Assembly (NCBI GenBank): GCA_958450325.1
Contig: OY288250.1
Coordinates: 49,180,898-49,244,897 of the forward strand
DNA: 64,000 bases
Reading direction: 5' to 3'
Source of the DNA: Agrostemma githago
Taxonomy: Eukaryota; Streptophyta; Magnoliopsida; Caryophyllales; Caryophyllaceae
A program made the position numbers and the translations under genes. Position 1 is the stretch's first letter, and every line of letters begins with the position of its first letter. Positions 20,913 through 32,758 of this stretch are shown here, piece after piece. The notes under the pieces are model-generated. The model had not been told where the DNA came from. It worked only from the letters and a program-made list of their open reading frames with translations, and did no database searches.

Positions 20913-21913
20913 GATCTAGGATCCTTTGAGGCAGCTCAACTCGCCGCACCCATTGAGGCACAATCTCAACCATTAGATTAAAATCAAATTAAAGGCTAAG
21001 ATTAAAACAAAAACTCATACATAAAAAAAAAATTCCCCAAATTTTTTTCCCGGGGAAAAAAATAGATATTTTTCGGAATTTTTTTTTTTTTTTTTTCCGG
21101 AAAAAACAAAATTTCGGAAAAATTTTTTCCAAAAATTTTTTTTTTTTTTTTCGAAAAAAAAAATTCCGAAATTTTTTTTCCAACAAAAAAAAAAATTCCG
21201 AAAAAAAAATTCGGAATTTAAAATAATATTGGTGTATATAAAAACAATTTCAGTGTACATAATAACCGTTTTAAGGTATATAACAATTCTATTATATCAA
21301 ATAATTAAGTACATATGCCAATTGTTTCAGTGTATATATGTTGATTAATTGGTGTACATAGTAACCATTTGAGTGTATATAACAATAACTATTTTACTGT
21401 ATATATATTTAGTTCTTAAGTGTATATATATATATATGTAGTGAGTTTAATAGCGTATATAATGAGTTTTTTAGTGTATATAACAGTTATTTTGATATAT
21501 GTTCCATTGTTGATTAACTGATGTACATATTAATTATTTGGGTGTATATAACAATTATTTTACTGTATATATTGAGTTCTTAAGTATATATATGCAGTGA
21601 GTTTAATAGCGTATATAATGAGCTTTTTTTAGTGTATATAACAGTTATTTTGATGTATGTTCCATTGTTGATTAATTGGTGTACATAATAACTATTTGAG
21701 TGTATATAACATTTTTTTATTTAAGTGTATATAACATTTTTTTTACTGTATATATTGAGTTCTTAAATGTGTGTATATACTGAGTTTAATAACGTATATA
21801 ATGAATTTTTTTAGTGTATATAACACTTATTTGGATGTATGTCACATCTTAATCTAATGGTCTAGATTGTGCCTCAATGGGTGTAAGGAGTTACCCTACC
21901 TCACCGGAACCCA

Positions 21914-21915
<2 letters not shown>
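20912..21915. mobile_element. Third TA-microsatellite element with ~65-bp TIRs
   Basis: The left end, TAGGATCCTTTGAGG, continues to CACCCATTGAGGCACAATCT and CCATTAGATTA. The right end, reverse-complemented, reads TGGGTTCCGGTGAGG and then the same two blocks. The arms are ~65 bp and imperfect. Both flanks are (TA)n. The interior has A/T homopolymers with AAAAATTCC units (21015-21220) and then motif repeats of GTGTATATAACA/GTGTACATA spaced mostly 21-22 bp. No ORF of note. Superfamily unassigned; MULE-like by analogy of target site. Confidence 0.6.
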
Positions 21916-21956
<41 letters not shown>

Positions 21957-22231
21957 CAGTTATTTTGATGTATGTTCCATTGTTGATTAATTGGTGTACA
22001 TAATAACTATTTGAGTGTATATAACATTTTTTTTATTTAAGTGTATATAACATTTTTTTTACTGTATATATTGAGTTCTTAAATGTGTGTATATACTGAG
22101 TTTAATAACGTATATAATGAATTTTTTTAGTGTATATAACACTTATTTGGATGTATGTCACATCTTAATCTAATGGTCTAGATTGTGCCTCAATGGGTGT
22201 AAGGAGTTACCCTGCCTCACCGGAACCCACC
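21636..22231. repeat. Tandem duplication of the right part of the third element
   Basis: About 280 bp at 21636-21915 is repeated nearly identically at 21951-22231, the copies being separated by (TA)n. Differences are one T-run length change and one A/G change near the end (CCCTACC versus CCCTGCC). Slippage or unequal crossover between TA tracts would explain it. Confidence 0.75.
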
Positions 22232-22246
22232 TATATATATATATAC

Positions 22247-22289
<43 letters not shown>

Positions 22290-22518
22290 TAATAATAATA
22301 ACAACAATTCTTGCACACTTCACCACACCAAAACCAAATTCCCAATATTAATTTGATTCAATTTCATTTTGATTCAATTTTAATTTCCCACGTGACCCAA
22401 CTTCAATTTGAGGCTGTCACTTCACCCAATTTCAATCAATCTCTCCTCTTCCAGCAAGAAAAGCATTTGCGTCAAATAACGGACGACGTAGCGTCAAATC
22501 CACGGGCTCCGGCGATTC
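22232..22518. other. AT-rich flank, no gene seen
   Basis: A TA tract, a short (AAT)n, then ordinary AT-rich sequence with a 71-codon ORF that shows no family features. Possibly the 5' flank of the gene scrap that follows. Confidence 0.4.
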
Positions 22519-22640
22519 GATCCTGAGCAAAGTCACCTTCATGGTCTCCGAATCCTCAATCATTCAATCGAGCGAACCGAGAAGGCTCCCGACGTTTTTG
22601 TTACGTCGGCAAGAAACTCTGGAAAAGCACCGGTAAAGCC
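22519..22640 (+). pseudogene. TOM9/TOM22-like mitochondrial import receptor fragment
   Basis: Frame 1 around 22523 reads ILSKVT and then ESSIIQ, similar to the start of plant TOM9 ('vLSRvtdSsIV'). In another frame near 22600-22636 it reads YVGKKLWKSTGKAA followed by TGA and TVA, closely matching the TOM9 'YvaKKLLkSTGKAAWi' segment before its membrane helix. The two parts need a frameshift and the Trp codon position is a TGA, so this is a decayed fragment. The membrane helix itself is not visible. Confidence 0.4.
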
Positions 22641-23438
22641 GCCTGAACTGTCGCTAAGCCAACATTGAAGAAGCCTGATCCGGTGACAGGCGCAACGGTG
22701 GAATTTGGTCGTGGTCCACAAAAGCTCTCGAAAAGAACGTCAAGGGAAGTCGGGTGGAACCACTACGACATCAACATGAAATGGAGTCCGGTTCAAATAG
22801 AAAGAAGCCGGGACCCAAAGAATTGCTACCAAAACAGATTAGACGACCACCCCGATCGCGCCATCCACGTTTAAAGCGTGAATTTGAGAATCGCGGACCG
22901 CGTCTAACCCGACGATAGCCATTGGGCCATTATCTCTCCGAAAGCGTAATAGTCTCGGGGACGGTTCCGCGATGGGTCTACCACACCAAATAAACACTCT
23001 GTACTGCCTACAAAAAAAAGATATTGGTGAGTAAACTTTCACACGTAAACTTACCAATCTTCAGTTTTTGACTTTTGTGAGTATGAAAATGACTTCTTCT
23101 CGGGATAATATCCTGATTTGTTCTTCAAATTGAAAGAAGGGTAGTGGAAGGTAGGTTGTGATATCAAGAATTTCTGTCCTCAGGTAGCTACTTCGCTTCT
23201 TATATACTTGTTGGCTAACGAGTTAAGAATTCTAATGGGAATAGAAGATTGAACTTTACCCATCGTAAGTTTAGAATTCTAATTGATTTAGGAGACTAAA
23301 TCTGATGAATATACGGGTATTTGTGTGGGTTGGATTTCTATCTCAACAGCCAAAGCATTTGAGTTTGAGTTGAAGGAGACTCTACGGTCGGCAATTACTA
23401 AAAATTGTGTACGTAATTCAATTTCGAGGGGGCAAATT
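22641..23438. other. Unassigned sequence before a probable LTR
   Basis: A 69-codon plus-strand ORF at 22665-22874 and short ORFs near 23290-23540 have no recognisable domain. The last bases, GAGGGGGCAAAT (23426-23437), look like a polypurine tract in front of the LTR at 23439, so part of this may be the 3' end of a decayed LTR element. Confidence 0.35.
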
Positions 23439-24293
23439 TGTAGACATAAAAATATGTCTATTATTTCAGTCAAAGTCAAAGAAGAAAGTCAAAGTCAAAT
23501 ATCGACCCACAAGAAAAAAATCAAAGTCAAAGTCAAATATCGATGAAGGTTTATTACTCCGTACTCATTAAATGGGTCGATCGATTTTAACTCGAGAAAA
23601 ATCTGTCATTCACTCGATGAATTGATTCATTTAGTCGTACCAACGATCTAGCTGGAAATGAGAGCATCGAGCTGGGCCAGTCTTAAATAGGAAGGAATTG
23701 GACCGTGATTTATAAGAAAGACTAACTCAAAGTGATGTCATGCTGGGCCTTTCAATTTTAGCCGCCCATCAAAGGGTGATAAGTCCAACTTTGTGTGAAG
23801 GATTATGTTGGGTCATTGACCAAGGTCCACACTTTGACGGCAAACCTATACAAAATAGAAGGGGTTATCACTCCTTAAAAACCTACTGATATAAAAGAGA
23901 GAAGGAAGAGTTTAATTGTGGACTAATCCTGACATATATAACAAAAAAATCAGAAACACTCACTAAAATTACAAAAGGCCTCATTTCTCTTTACAAACTC
24001 TCTTCTAAGGGAAATAAGAGAAAGAAAGACATTCGGAACTACTCTTCATCCGTCGACGACAAGCAGTCCGATTGCAGTCACGTTCGAAGAGAAGCATCCA
24101 AACCCGTCGTAGGAGAACCATGTCTTCAAATCAAGACCCTCCGCCGACACCTTCTTCCATTTCGTGTGAAAATTGAATTAGTAGATCAAATAGAGATTGT
24201 ACCCGAAACTTTCAATTCAATAAAATTTATTTTGTTGCATTTTATTTGTGTTTTCTCTCTATTTTACAGATTAAACACAAATTTGTTGTTACA
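23439..24293 (+). repeat. Probable 3' or solo LTR (855 bp)
   Basis: Starts TGTAGACATAAAAATATGTC after a G-rich purine tract and ends TTTGTTGTTACA. A TATA-like GATATAAAAGAG lies near 23890 and AATAAA near 24222, the order expected of U3-R-U5. TG...CA ends fit. No second copy is in the window, so the boundaries rest on these signals only. The right end is 54 bp from the last recognisable arabinofuranosidase exon. Confidence 0.4.
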
Positions 24294-24347
24294 TACCGTA
24301 ACATTTTGCAATAGCTAATAGCGTAATTAACCAGGTATACATCATAC

Positions 24348-24527
24348 CTTAGGAGAAGGACGTTTGCGCCATGAATCGTTGTCATAAAGACGGGTTAACT
24401 CGAGCATCTCCATAACATTTCTGTATGGCTGAAACGACATGGAACACATAGCTTAGCTTGCTTGATTGAAATCATTTATTTTGATGTTGAATGAGATTAT
24501 ATCTAGGATTTGTATGAATGTGTATTG

Positions 24528-24581
<54 letters not shown>

Positions 24582-25254
24582 TTAGGGTGGTTAATAATTA
24601 CATGAAAATCATATAAATCAGCAGGATGGTCCAATTCATTGGCTGTCCTATCGCAATTGGAGATGATTTTTATATCCGGATAAGCTTGTTTTAGAGCGTT
24701 GTAGTACTTCAGATAGTTTGCTGTACGTCCAATTGCAACATCAAAGCTAAGGTTAACGTTGGCGAGATCGATGAATTATGCATGCAGAATACGTATTTAT
24801 TACTCGTATTTAGTTAAAAAGGAAATGCATGCATACCTTTATAGACGGGTTTCCCACAATCCTCGTTACCAATGGCGACGTATTTGAGAAAGAAAGGTGC
24901 AGGATGTCCTTGTTTAGCACGAAGAGAGCCCCATGTAGAATTAGGACTTCCTCTTGCGAACTAAATGCTATCTAACATTTCCTGCACAAAAGGCTTTAGT
25001 AGTGCTGAATCTACAACCTCTTCGTGCCCGATTCCTACGTCACATTATAACAAGAACGTACAAATTAGGATTCATTGATTACTTAAGGGGAGGATAGCTA
25101 TAAGGATATTAGATATACTCCGTATATTCAGTCGTCTAAACATAATCAATCACCGTACTAGTTGACAGAAGTACAGAACAAAAATCACCCAATTTTCTGT
25201 AAACTAACCGTTGTTAATCACCCAGACTGCCTCTGCCCCAAGATCATCTGCCAG
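24348..25254 (-). pseudogene. GH51 exons 8-11
   Basis: By splice borders: exon 8 25209-25254 (LADDLGAEAVWVINN), exon 9 24837-25034 (HEEVVDSALLKPFVQ... to IGNEDCGKPVYK, with TAG at 24961-24963 where the family has Glu), exon 10 24602-24720 (NYLKYYNALKQAYPDIKIIS to LYDFH), exon 11 24348-24428 (27 codons ending RPSPK at a GTATG donor). All introns open with GT and close with AG. An (AAT)n microsatellite lies in intron 10 at about 24530-24582. No later exon is seen before the LTR that ends at 24293. Confidence 0.82.
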
Positions 25255-25397
25255 CTACATAGCAACATACAAAAGATACACACATACATATTATTTGAAT
25301 CATCTATCGTTCAATTTTAACAATTTAAATTTATTCCGTACGCTTATAATTATTTGGACGTACTTGGAGATATTCGAAGTAACCAATTCCATCGTCA

Positions 25398-25720
25398 GGC
25401 TATGTTTAAAGGGGTCTGAGTATAAGTCTGAGTTTGAGTCTGAGTTTGAGTCTAAGACTCATACCTGAATAATGTGGTTGGTACGAGTCTGAGTCTCAGA
25501 CGGATTTAAGTTTAAAGGGAGTCTGAGGCTGAGTCTGAACAAAAGTCTGAGGCTCAGATTTTTTGAGTCTGAGACTCATACCTGGTTAAAGTGGTTGAGA
25601 TGGTCTGAGACTCAGATAAGTCTGAAGTTAAGTCTTGGATTTCAAAGACTCATCCTCAGACTCGTTCATTCAGTTCTTTTTAGTTCCGTCATTTTAGTTC
25701 AGTTCAGTCAAATAAGTTAC

Positions 25721-25788
<68 letters not shown>

Positions 25789-26204
25789 TAATTATTATTA
25801 TTATTATTATTATTAATAATATTAATTATTATTATTATCATTATTATTATTATTATTATTATTAAATCTTAATATTAATGACATTTTTATAATAATTAAT
25901 ATTAATTTAATAATAAACACTAATATTCTTTTTATTGTTATTGTTACTAATATTATTACTATTAAATATTAATATTGATTATTAATATTAATATTAGTAT
26001 TATTATAATATTATTAATAATTATTATTATTAATAATTATTATTATTCCTATTGCTATTGTTATTATTATTGTTATAAATATATTATTATTATTATTATT
26101 ATTACAAAATATTTTTATTAAAATTAAATTAATATGATAATAATTAATATTTTTGATACAATAATTAACATTATTATTTGTTTTTGTTGTTGTTGTTGTT
26201 GTTG

Positions 26205-26236
<32 letters not shown>

Positions 26237-27158
26237 TGTTGTTACAATAATAATTAATAATTTTTTGGAACAAGTAAGCTTGTTACAATAATAAACTGTT
26301 GTTGTTGTTGTCGTCGTCGTCGTTAAATTTCAGGCTACTTTCGTTCAGTTTTGCTCAGCTCAATTCAGTTCAGTTGAACTCATTTCACTTTAACTCATTT
26401 CACTTCAATACAAAATAACATGGCCAAAATAATCCGGTCTGACCCAGACCCGACAACTAGACATGACAAAACTTACTCGACCCGAATGATCCGACCCGAA
26501 TAAGCCAACCCGAACCCGATCTGACATCCAAACTAAAGATTCGAGGTTGACTCGTAACCTGAATTGACCTGAGGTAACCCAAAATTGACCGACTATTATT
26601 ATAAAAAATGAGTCGATATCTCTGAAAAAGATGAAATAGCAAACCCGAAATTATCTGGTTCGACTCAAGTCAACGCGAAACTCACCTGACCCAAACCCGA
26701 CCCGGTTGACTTGTTTGCCAGGTCTACCGACAACCCAACCCGAACTGAACTCATCCACCCGATTGTTACCTTTAATAATTACCACTTAGAAATAAAATTA
26801 TTAGTATGTCACAAGTTTTAATAATTACAACTTAGAAATAAAATTATTAGTATGTCACAAGATTTATTTAACTATTAATTATTTAATTGTAATTATTCGA
26901 GTTATAAAATCAACGTAGACTAGGTAAATAAAAAAAATAAGTTAGGTAGAAAGTTGGGGTGAAATGATGTAAATAAAAAAATAAGGTGAATTAAAAAATA
27001 ATATAAAATAAGGTATGTGAGGTGAGAAAGTCTGAGATGAGTCTGTGGATAAAGTATACTTTTGTAGGAAGTCTGAGTCTGAGTCTGAAGAATGAAAAAT
27101 GAGTGAAAAGCTGAGGTGGCTGAGTCTGAGAAAAAAAGATGAGTCCGTGGATAAACAT
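25398..27158. repeat. Low-complexity insertion in exon 7/intron 7, TTA- and GTCTGAG-rich
   Basis: Starts CTATGTTTAAAGG followed by many GTCTGAG units, and ends with GTCTGAG units and GGATAAACATAG, so the outer ~9 bp (CTATGTTTA) are inverted. The core holds long (TTA)n tracts (about 25720-26240), (TTG)n, (GTC)n and a CCCGAACCC-rich stretch at 26430-26740. It replaces the 3' part of exon 7. Probably a short-TIR DNA element that gathered microsatellites; no ORF beyond poly-Tyr shadows of the TTA run, and no TSD could be recognised. Confidence 0.4.
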
Positions 27159-27178
27159 AGTCTCCGTATAGTAATTCA

Positions 27179-28319
27179 CTAATTCCACTTATCGTTGAAG
27201 TGCCCGGGCCTGTCTTCACATGGGCCCACTGTTTCCTTCCATCTATTGGCGTTACGTAAATGTTCACCTTCCACGTAACATCCACCTGCATTTATATATT
27301 TTGATTTTTCCATTTAACTATCGTCTAAGTATTTTTTATTACACAAATTTTATCTAACCAACATATTCTTACAAAACATTACCGGGGAATCTAAGGTAGC
27401 AGGGTTGCAAATTGAGCAGCATTTCCATGAGGTCCTTTCGGAACCCATGACCCTGTAAATAATACTCCGTATGTAATGATGATGATGATGATGATGATGA
27501 TGTGATAAGAGAATCAATTATATTAATTAATCAAAATGGACCTTGTAGGTGTCGGTGGGCATAACCGAGACTTGATCAATCCAAAGGGTGCCTTGTTCTG
27601 ATGTAGTCAACAGAAGCCTTGCTTTTGGGTCCGACCCAACGGCGGTAACTGTGGTCTCAATCCTTGTCCAATTTCTCACATTATCGGCTTCTTCCCTGCA
27701 CGCATTTCAGCCGGCGTGACTAACATAACCTAAATTATATCACGCTGTTGGTAAGCTAGCTAGGGTCGAAGTTGTTCATCCTCAGGGCTCGCTTGGGATG
27801 AGGTTAATTATTCTGGGGGTAATAGAGCCAAAATGAACTAGAAATGAATGAATTTGTTGCTTGATTGTAATATTTTATAGTGTAAACAAGATACGAGGGG
27901 GAATAATTACCCTCATTGGGGGTAATGCATTACTTGGGGGGAGAGGGGAGTAATAATTCCCCCTTAAATAAGCTATACTTCCTTAATTTTCTCCATTTCC
28001 GCTTAATATCATCACTACTTTTTATCATTTTCTAGTTCATTTTTGCTGCTCTATTACCCTCGGAATAATTAACCCCATCCCAAGCGAGCCCTCAGTTTAA
28101 CCGGTCGGGGATTGTTGTATATACTTGTCTGACATGTTAATTGTTGAAGACTATGGATGTATCATACGGAGTATAATTCATAAACATTCTAACTTACACT
28201 ATGTGATGGAAAGCCAGCACTTGAGTCCCATCCATATTTACCATGGAGATATCAGCTTCAAGACGTCCGGATGATTTGATGTAGAATACTACATTGTAGG
28301 TATTTCCTTGTTTGATATT
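27179..28319 (-). pseudogene. GH51 exons 4-7
   Basis: Exon 4 28198-28319 (NIKQGNTYNVVFYIKSSGR...), exon 5 27542-27695 (EEADNVRNWTRIETTV... to MPTDTYK), exon 6 27383-27452 (GHGFRKDLMEMLLNLQP to RFPG), exon 7 from 27285 leftwards (GCYVEGEHLRNANRWKETVG... PGHFND), where reading ends at TAG 27179-27181 and the rest of the exon is lost at the neighbouring insertion. Intron 4 contains a MITE (27785-28091); a (GAT)n tract at about 27478-27501 is in intron 5. Confidence 0.82.
27785..28091. mobile_element. Foldback MITE with ~60-bp TIRs in GH51 intron 4
   Basis: Left arm GGGCTCGCTTGGGATGAGGT and right arm (reverse complement) GGGCTCGCTTGGGATGGGGT continue as near-perfect inverted repeats through TTAATTATTC and on to TGAACTAGAAA. 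A 3-bp TCA flanks both sides (27782-27784, 28092-28094), compatible with a Harbinger-type or similar 3-bp duplication. No coding capacity. Confidence 0.75.
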
Positions 28320-28388
28320 CTACAAGCAAGCGCGTACATATATTTGAGGAAGAATTATAGATAGATAGTTATATAGACATCAATCAAC

Positions 28389-28706
28389 TGTTGAGAATGT
28401 AACTCAAACATCCTAAACTAACTTGAAGAGCAAGTAAAGAGTGAGTGCAGCAGCAACGAAGTCAAGCTAGAAAGTAGGAAGCAGTAACATTAGTTAGTTA
28501 TGCAGTTAGAGTGTGATCCTATTTGTTTGAGTGTGCCCCTTGTACTTAGGCATGACTCAAGATCATGGTAGACATGGGAAGAGTGGATGCTAGTTAGTAG
28601 CCCATTATATTTTCTATTTAAGCATTGCAATTTCAGCTCTTTTAATCTATAATTAAGCAAGCATTTTCCTTTCCCATATTATATACTTCACAAAATATTT
28701 ACAACA
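28389..28706 (+). repeat. 5' LTR of the copia element (318 bp)
   Basis: Begins TGTTGAGAATGTAACTC and ends TATTTACAACA. TATA-like TATATTTTCTATTTAAGC near 28605-28625 may be the promoter. Confidence 0.95.
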
Positions 28707-28708
28707 AT

Positions 28709-28720
28709 TGGTATCAGAGC
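28709..28720 (+). other. Primer binding site of the copia element
   Basis: TGGTATCAGAGC, two bases after the 5' LTR, is the standard plant initiator tRNA-Met complement for copia elements. Confidence 0.92.
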
Positions 28721-28755
28721 GTAAACCAGGTTCGTTCCATCAAAGAATTATCACG

Positions 28756-29773
28756 ATGGGCAATGGAAATAGCTCGTCTAGTCTCTCTCAATTGCCCATC
28801 TTCAAAGGTGTCAAATACCAGTTTTGGGAGTTGAAGATGAACCTTTTTTAAGTCTCAGGAATTATGGGAGTATGTTGAAGACGGGTTTACTGACACAAAC
28901 CCTGCTGATCCTGATCAACAACTGTAAGAGAAAAGAAAGAAGGATGCGAAAGCCTTATTCATCATCCAACAAGCATTGGATGATGACATCTTCCCAAGAA
29001 TAGCCTCTGCCACTACTTCAAAGCAAGCCTGGGGTATTCTCAAGAATGAATACCTAGGTGATAAGAAGGTAGTCACAGTTCGACTACAATCTTTAAGGAG
29101 AGAGTTTGAGACTTCTCTCATGGGTGACAAAGAGTCTGTTCAAGACTACTTGTCAAGGGTGTCAGGTATAGTGCAGCAGATGAAAGCTTATGGGGAGAAG
29201 ATGACAGATGAGAATGTGGTTGGGAAACTTCTGCGTAGCCTAAGCAGCAAGTATGACCATGTGGTTGCAGCCATAGAAGAGTCAAAAGACATGGCAACCT
29301 ATACTTTTGAGGAGTTAATGGGATCTCTGCAAGCACATGAGGAGAGGCTAAACAGATCCTCAGAAAAGAAGGAAGAAAAAGCATTTCAAGTGAAGGATGA
29401 TCCTGCCAAAGAACGCTCAAATAGGTTCAATGGAAGGGGTAGAGGAAGAGGAGGCAACAGAGGAAGAGGACGTGGGAGATCCTCAGGCCAATCCTCAAAC
29501 TATCAGGATCAGAAGGGTCAGAATCAATTAGGAAAGAGTCAAATGAAGTGTTATTATTGTAACAAGCCTGGTCACAAGGAGGTTAATTGTTGGTTGAAAG
29601 AGAAAGATCAGGAGGATCAAAAAGGGGGTCAGAATGCTCATGTTGCTGAACAAGAGGAAAAGTTGTTCATCACCAAAGAAGGAGCAAAGGCTGAAGGGTC
29701 TAATGAGTGGTATATTGACAGTGGTTGCTCCAACCACATGTCAAGTACCAGGTCAATGTTAAAAGGAGCTTGA
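28756..29773 (+). pseudogene. Copia gag and protease start
   Basis: ATG at 28756 opens MGNGNSSSSLSQLPIFKGVK but stops after ~32 codons because of a small indel near 28850. Homology resumes in another frame (SQELWEYVEDGF), meets a TAA at about 28924-28926, and is then open to 29773. The open part (265 codons from 28976) shows the UBN2/gag-type region (VRLQSLRREFE, YLSRVSGIVQQM, LLRSLSSKYDHVV), an Arg/Gly-rich stretch, the zinc knuckle CYYCNKPGHKEVNC (CX2CX4HX4C, about residue 190) and the protease motif WYIDSGCSNHMSS. The TGA at 29771-29773 is due to another frameshift. Confidence 0.9.
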
Positions 29774-29798
29774 TGAATCTGCTAAAAGTAGGGTCAGA

Positions 29799-31820
29799 TT
29801 GGGTGATGACAAGCTACTGTCAGTAGAAGGCATAGGTACTGTGGCCATAAAAACTGAGCAAGGTAACACTAAATTACTGCACAATGTTCAGTATGTGCCA
29901 ATGTTAGCCTATAACTTATTGAGTGTTGGTCAATTATTGTGCTGTGGTTTTTCTCTACTGTTTGAAAAAGAGTCTTGCTTGATTAAAGATAATAAAAGCA
30001 ATGAGGTTGTGGCTAAATCATACATGGGGAAAAACAAAATGTTTCCTTTAAACTTGTTAAAAAATGTGAGCACTGCACTAGTATTAAAGAAGGATGATAG
30101 TGCAAAATTATGGCATCTTAGATATGGGCACTTAAATAGTCAAAGTTTGAAACTTTTAAGTGGCAAAGAAATGGTAAAAGGATTACCAGAAATAGGAGAT
30201 CTAAGTATGTGTGAAGGTTGCATTTATGGGAAACAGTGCAAAGGTCCATTTGGTGAAAGTACTTGGAGGGCCAGTAAGTGCTTAGAATTGATACATGCTA
30301 ATGTATGTGGTCCAATGCAAGTAGAGTCACTAGGGGGAAGTAGGTACTTTTTGCTATTCACAAATGATCATAGTAGAATGAGTTGGGTCTACTTTCAAAA
30401 GACTAAGGATGAGTCATTCGAAAACTTTAGGAGATTTAAAGCTATGGTTGAAAATCAAAGTAGAAAAACTATGAAAGCATTAAGAACAGATAGAGGGGGT
30501 GAGTTTACTTCAAAAGAGTTTCACAATTTTTGTGAGATACAGGGCATTAGAAGGGATCTAACAGCACCTTATACTCCTGAGCAAAATGGAGTGGCAGAGA
30601 GAAATAATAGGACAGTGGTGGAGATGGCAAGAAGCATGTTAAAGGGAAGAAGATTGCCAGAAATGTTCTGGTGTGAAGCTGTGTCAACAGCAGTTTATCT
30701 TCTGAATATCTCGCCCACAAGAGCTATTGAGAATGCAAATCCATATGAAAAGTGGAGAGGAAAGAAGCCCATTGTAAGTCATCTCAGGATTTTTGGTTGT
30801 ATTGCATATGCCTTAATCAGTTTAAGAAGAAAACTTGATGATAAGTCAGTTAAATGTGTATTTATTGGATATGCAATACAATCTAAGGCCTATAGATTGT
30901 ACAATCCTGCAACTGGTAAAGTGATAATCAGCAGGAATGTCATTTTTGATGAAGAATCAGAGTGGAATTGGTCAAATGAGGACAATATTGAAGGGAATCA
31001 AAGGATAATCACATTGGAGTATCAAGATGCTCAGCCTCAAATCCAGAATAATGAAGAGGTGATACAGTCACCATCACAATCATCATCAGGAAGCAACTCT
31101 TCTGAAACTTCAGAAGAATCTACTCCAAGAACGGTAAGATCTTTGGCTGACATCTATGAAACTTGTAGTTTTGCATTGGTGGAAGAAGAACCAACAACAA
31201 GCTTTGAAATGGCAGTGAAGAAAACTGAGTGGCAAGTAGCAATGGAAGAAGAAATCAGGTGCATTCAGAAGAATAACACCTGGGAGCTGGTTGATCTTCC
31301 CTTGGGGAAGAATGCAATTGGTTTAAAGTGGGTTTTTAGAACCAAGTACAACACAAATGGAAGCATACAAAAGCATAAAGCAAGGTTGGTGGCAAAAGGG
31401 TATGCTCAGCTTGAAGGGGTGGATTTTGGTGAAACCTTTTCACTGGTAGCAAGATTTGAGACTGTGAGGGTCATTCTGGCCTTAGCAGTACAACTGGGCT
31501 TATCTGTACACCAATTTGATGTCAAATCAGCTTTTTTGAATGGTGAATTGCAGGAAGAAGGCTATGTTGATCAACCACAAGGCTTTCAGAAAGAAGGAGA
31601 AGAGTCAAAAGTGTACAAACTGAAAAAGGCCTTGTATGGACTGAAGCAAGCGCCAAGGGCTTGGTACAGCAGAATAGACAAGTTCTTTTCTGAAGATGGC
31701 TTTGAAAGGAGCGCAAATGAACCAACACTGTATGTCAAGAACGACAAGGAAGAGGGAATATTGGTTATATGTCTCTATGTAGATGACACATCTACTTCAG
31801 TACATCTCAAAGATTGCTGA
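29799..31820 (+). pseudogene. Copia integrase and N-terminal RT
   Basis: 673 codons. The pre-integrase zinc region (WHLRYGHLN, then CEGCIYGKQ, an HHCC pattern) is followed by the integrase core with the second catalytic Asp in RTDRGGEFTS and the Glu in NGVAERNNR. The first position is FTNDHSRMSWVYF, where the usual Asp of 'FTDD' appears as Asn-Asp. RT follows: WVFRTKYNTNGSIQKHKARLVAKG, then QFDVKSAFLNGEL, YGLKQAPRAWY and LYVDDTSTSVH, where the frame is lost near 31800. The start Met is arbitrary after a frameshift. Catalysis would need the polyprotein, so this copy is dead. Confidence 0.92.
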
Positions 31821-32758
31821 ACAAGTTCAAAACAGCAATGAAGAATGAGTTTGAGATGACTGATCTGGGACTGCTGCAATATTTTCTGGGGCTAGAGATA
31901 CAGCAGAGTAAAGATGGGATATTTCTATGTCAACAGAAGTATGCCAGGGATTTGTTAAAGAAGTTCAGAATGGTGGAATGCAAGGCAGCAATCACACCTA
32001 TGAACACAAATGAAAAGCTTCAGAGAGAAGATGGCACAGAACCCTCAAATGAAAGGAAGTACAGAAGTTTGGTAGGAGGTCTGAACTATCTCACACACAC
32101 GAGACCTGACATTGCTCACTGTATGGGAATAGTTTCCAGATATCTACATACTCCAACCAAGCAACACTTTGGAGCAGCAATGAGAATCCTGAAGTATATC
32201 TCAGGAACAATTGGGTATGGAATGTGGTATACCAAAACTCATGAATTCAAGCTAATAGGGTATACAGATAGTGATTGGGCTGGTTGTGTTGATGATAGAA
32301 GAAGCACATCAGACTCAGTGTTTATTCTTGGCTCAGGAGCTGTCACCTGGAGTTCCAAGAAGCAGGACACAGTAGCCTTGTCCTTCTCTGAAGCTGAATA
32401 TGTAGCAGCAGGATCTGCAGCACGGCAGGCAGTTTGGCTAAGAAAGTTGCTGACAGACTTAGGGTATGAACAAGGAAAAGAAACTGAGCTGTGGTGCGAC
32501 AACAAATCAGCCATTGCAATGACCAAGAACCCTGCATATCATGCAAGGACCAAGCACATTGAAGTGCAGTATCACTACATCAGGAAGTTAGTGACTGAAG
32601 GGCAAGTTGAACTCAAGTTCTGTGGCACAAACAATCAGAATGCTGATGTATTCACAAAGGCATTAAGTCAGGCAAAACATCAATTCTTCATGGACAGAAT
32701 TGGGATGAAGATGTTCGAGTTAAGGGGTGGTGTTGAGAATGTAACTCAAACATCCTAA
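31814..32758 (+). pseudogene. Copia RT C-terminus and RNase H
   Basis: 314 codons continuing RT after the frameshift: FEMTDLGLLQYFLGLEIQQS, YARDLLKKFRM, then RPDIAHCMGIVSRYL. The RNase H domain has the first Asp in YTDSDWAGCVDDRRSTSD, Glu in SEAEYVAA, Asp in LWCDNKSAIAMTKNP and the HTKHIEVQYHYIR-type end. The ORF finishes 28 bp inside the 3' LTR, as is common in copia elements. Confidence 0.92.

Noticed and set aside
21015..21260. Phe/Lys-rich ORFs near 21.0-21.2 kb
   Set aside because: Translation of alternating A and T homopolymers in the third TA-flanked element.
25595..25816. ORF with a long poly-Tyr run
   Set aside because: Translation of the (TTA)n microsatellite; no gene.
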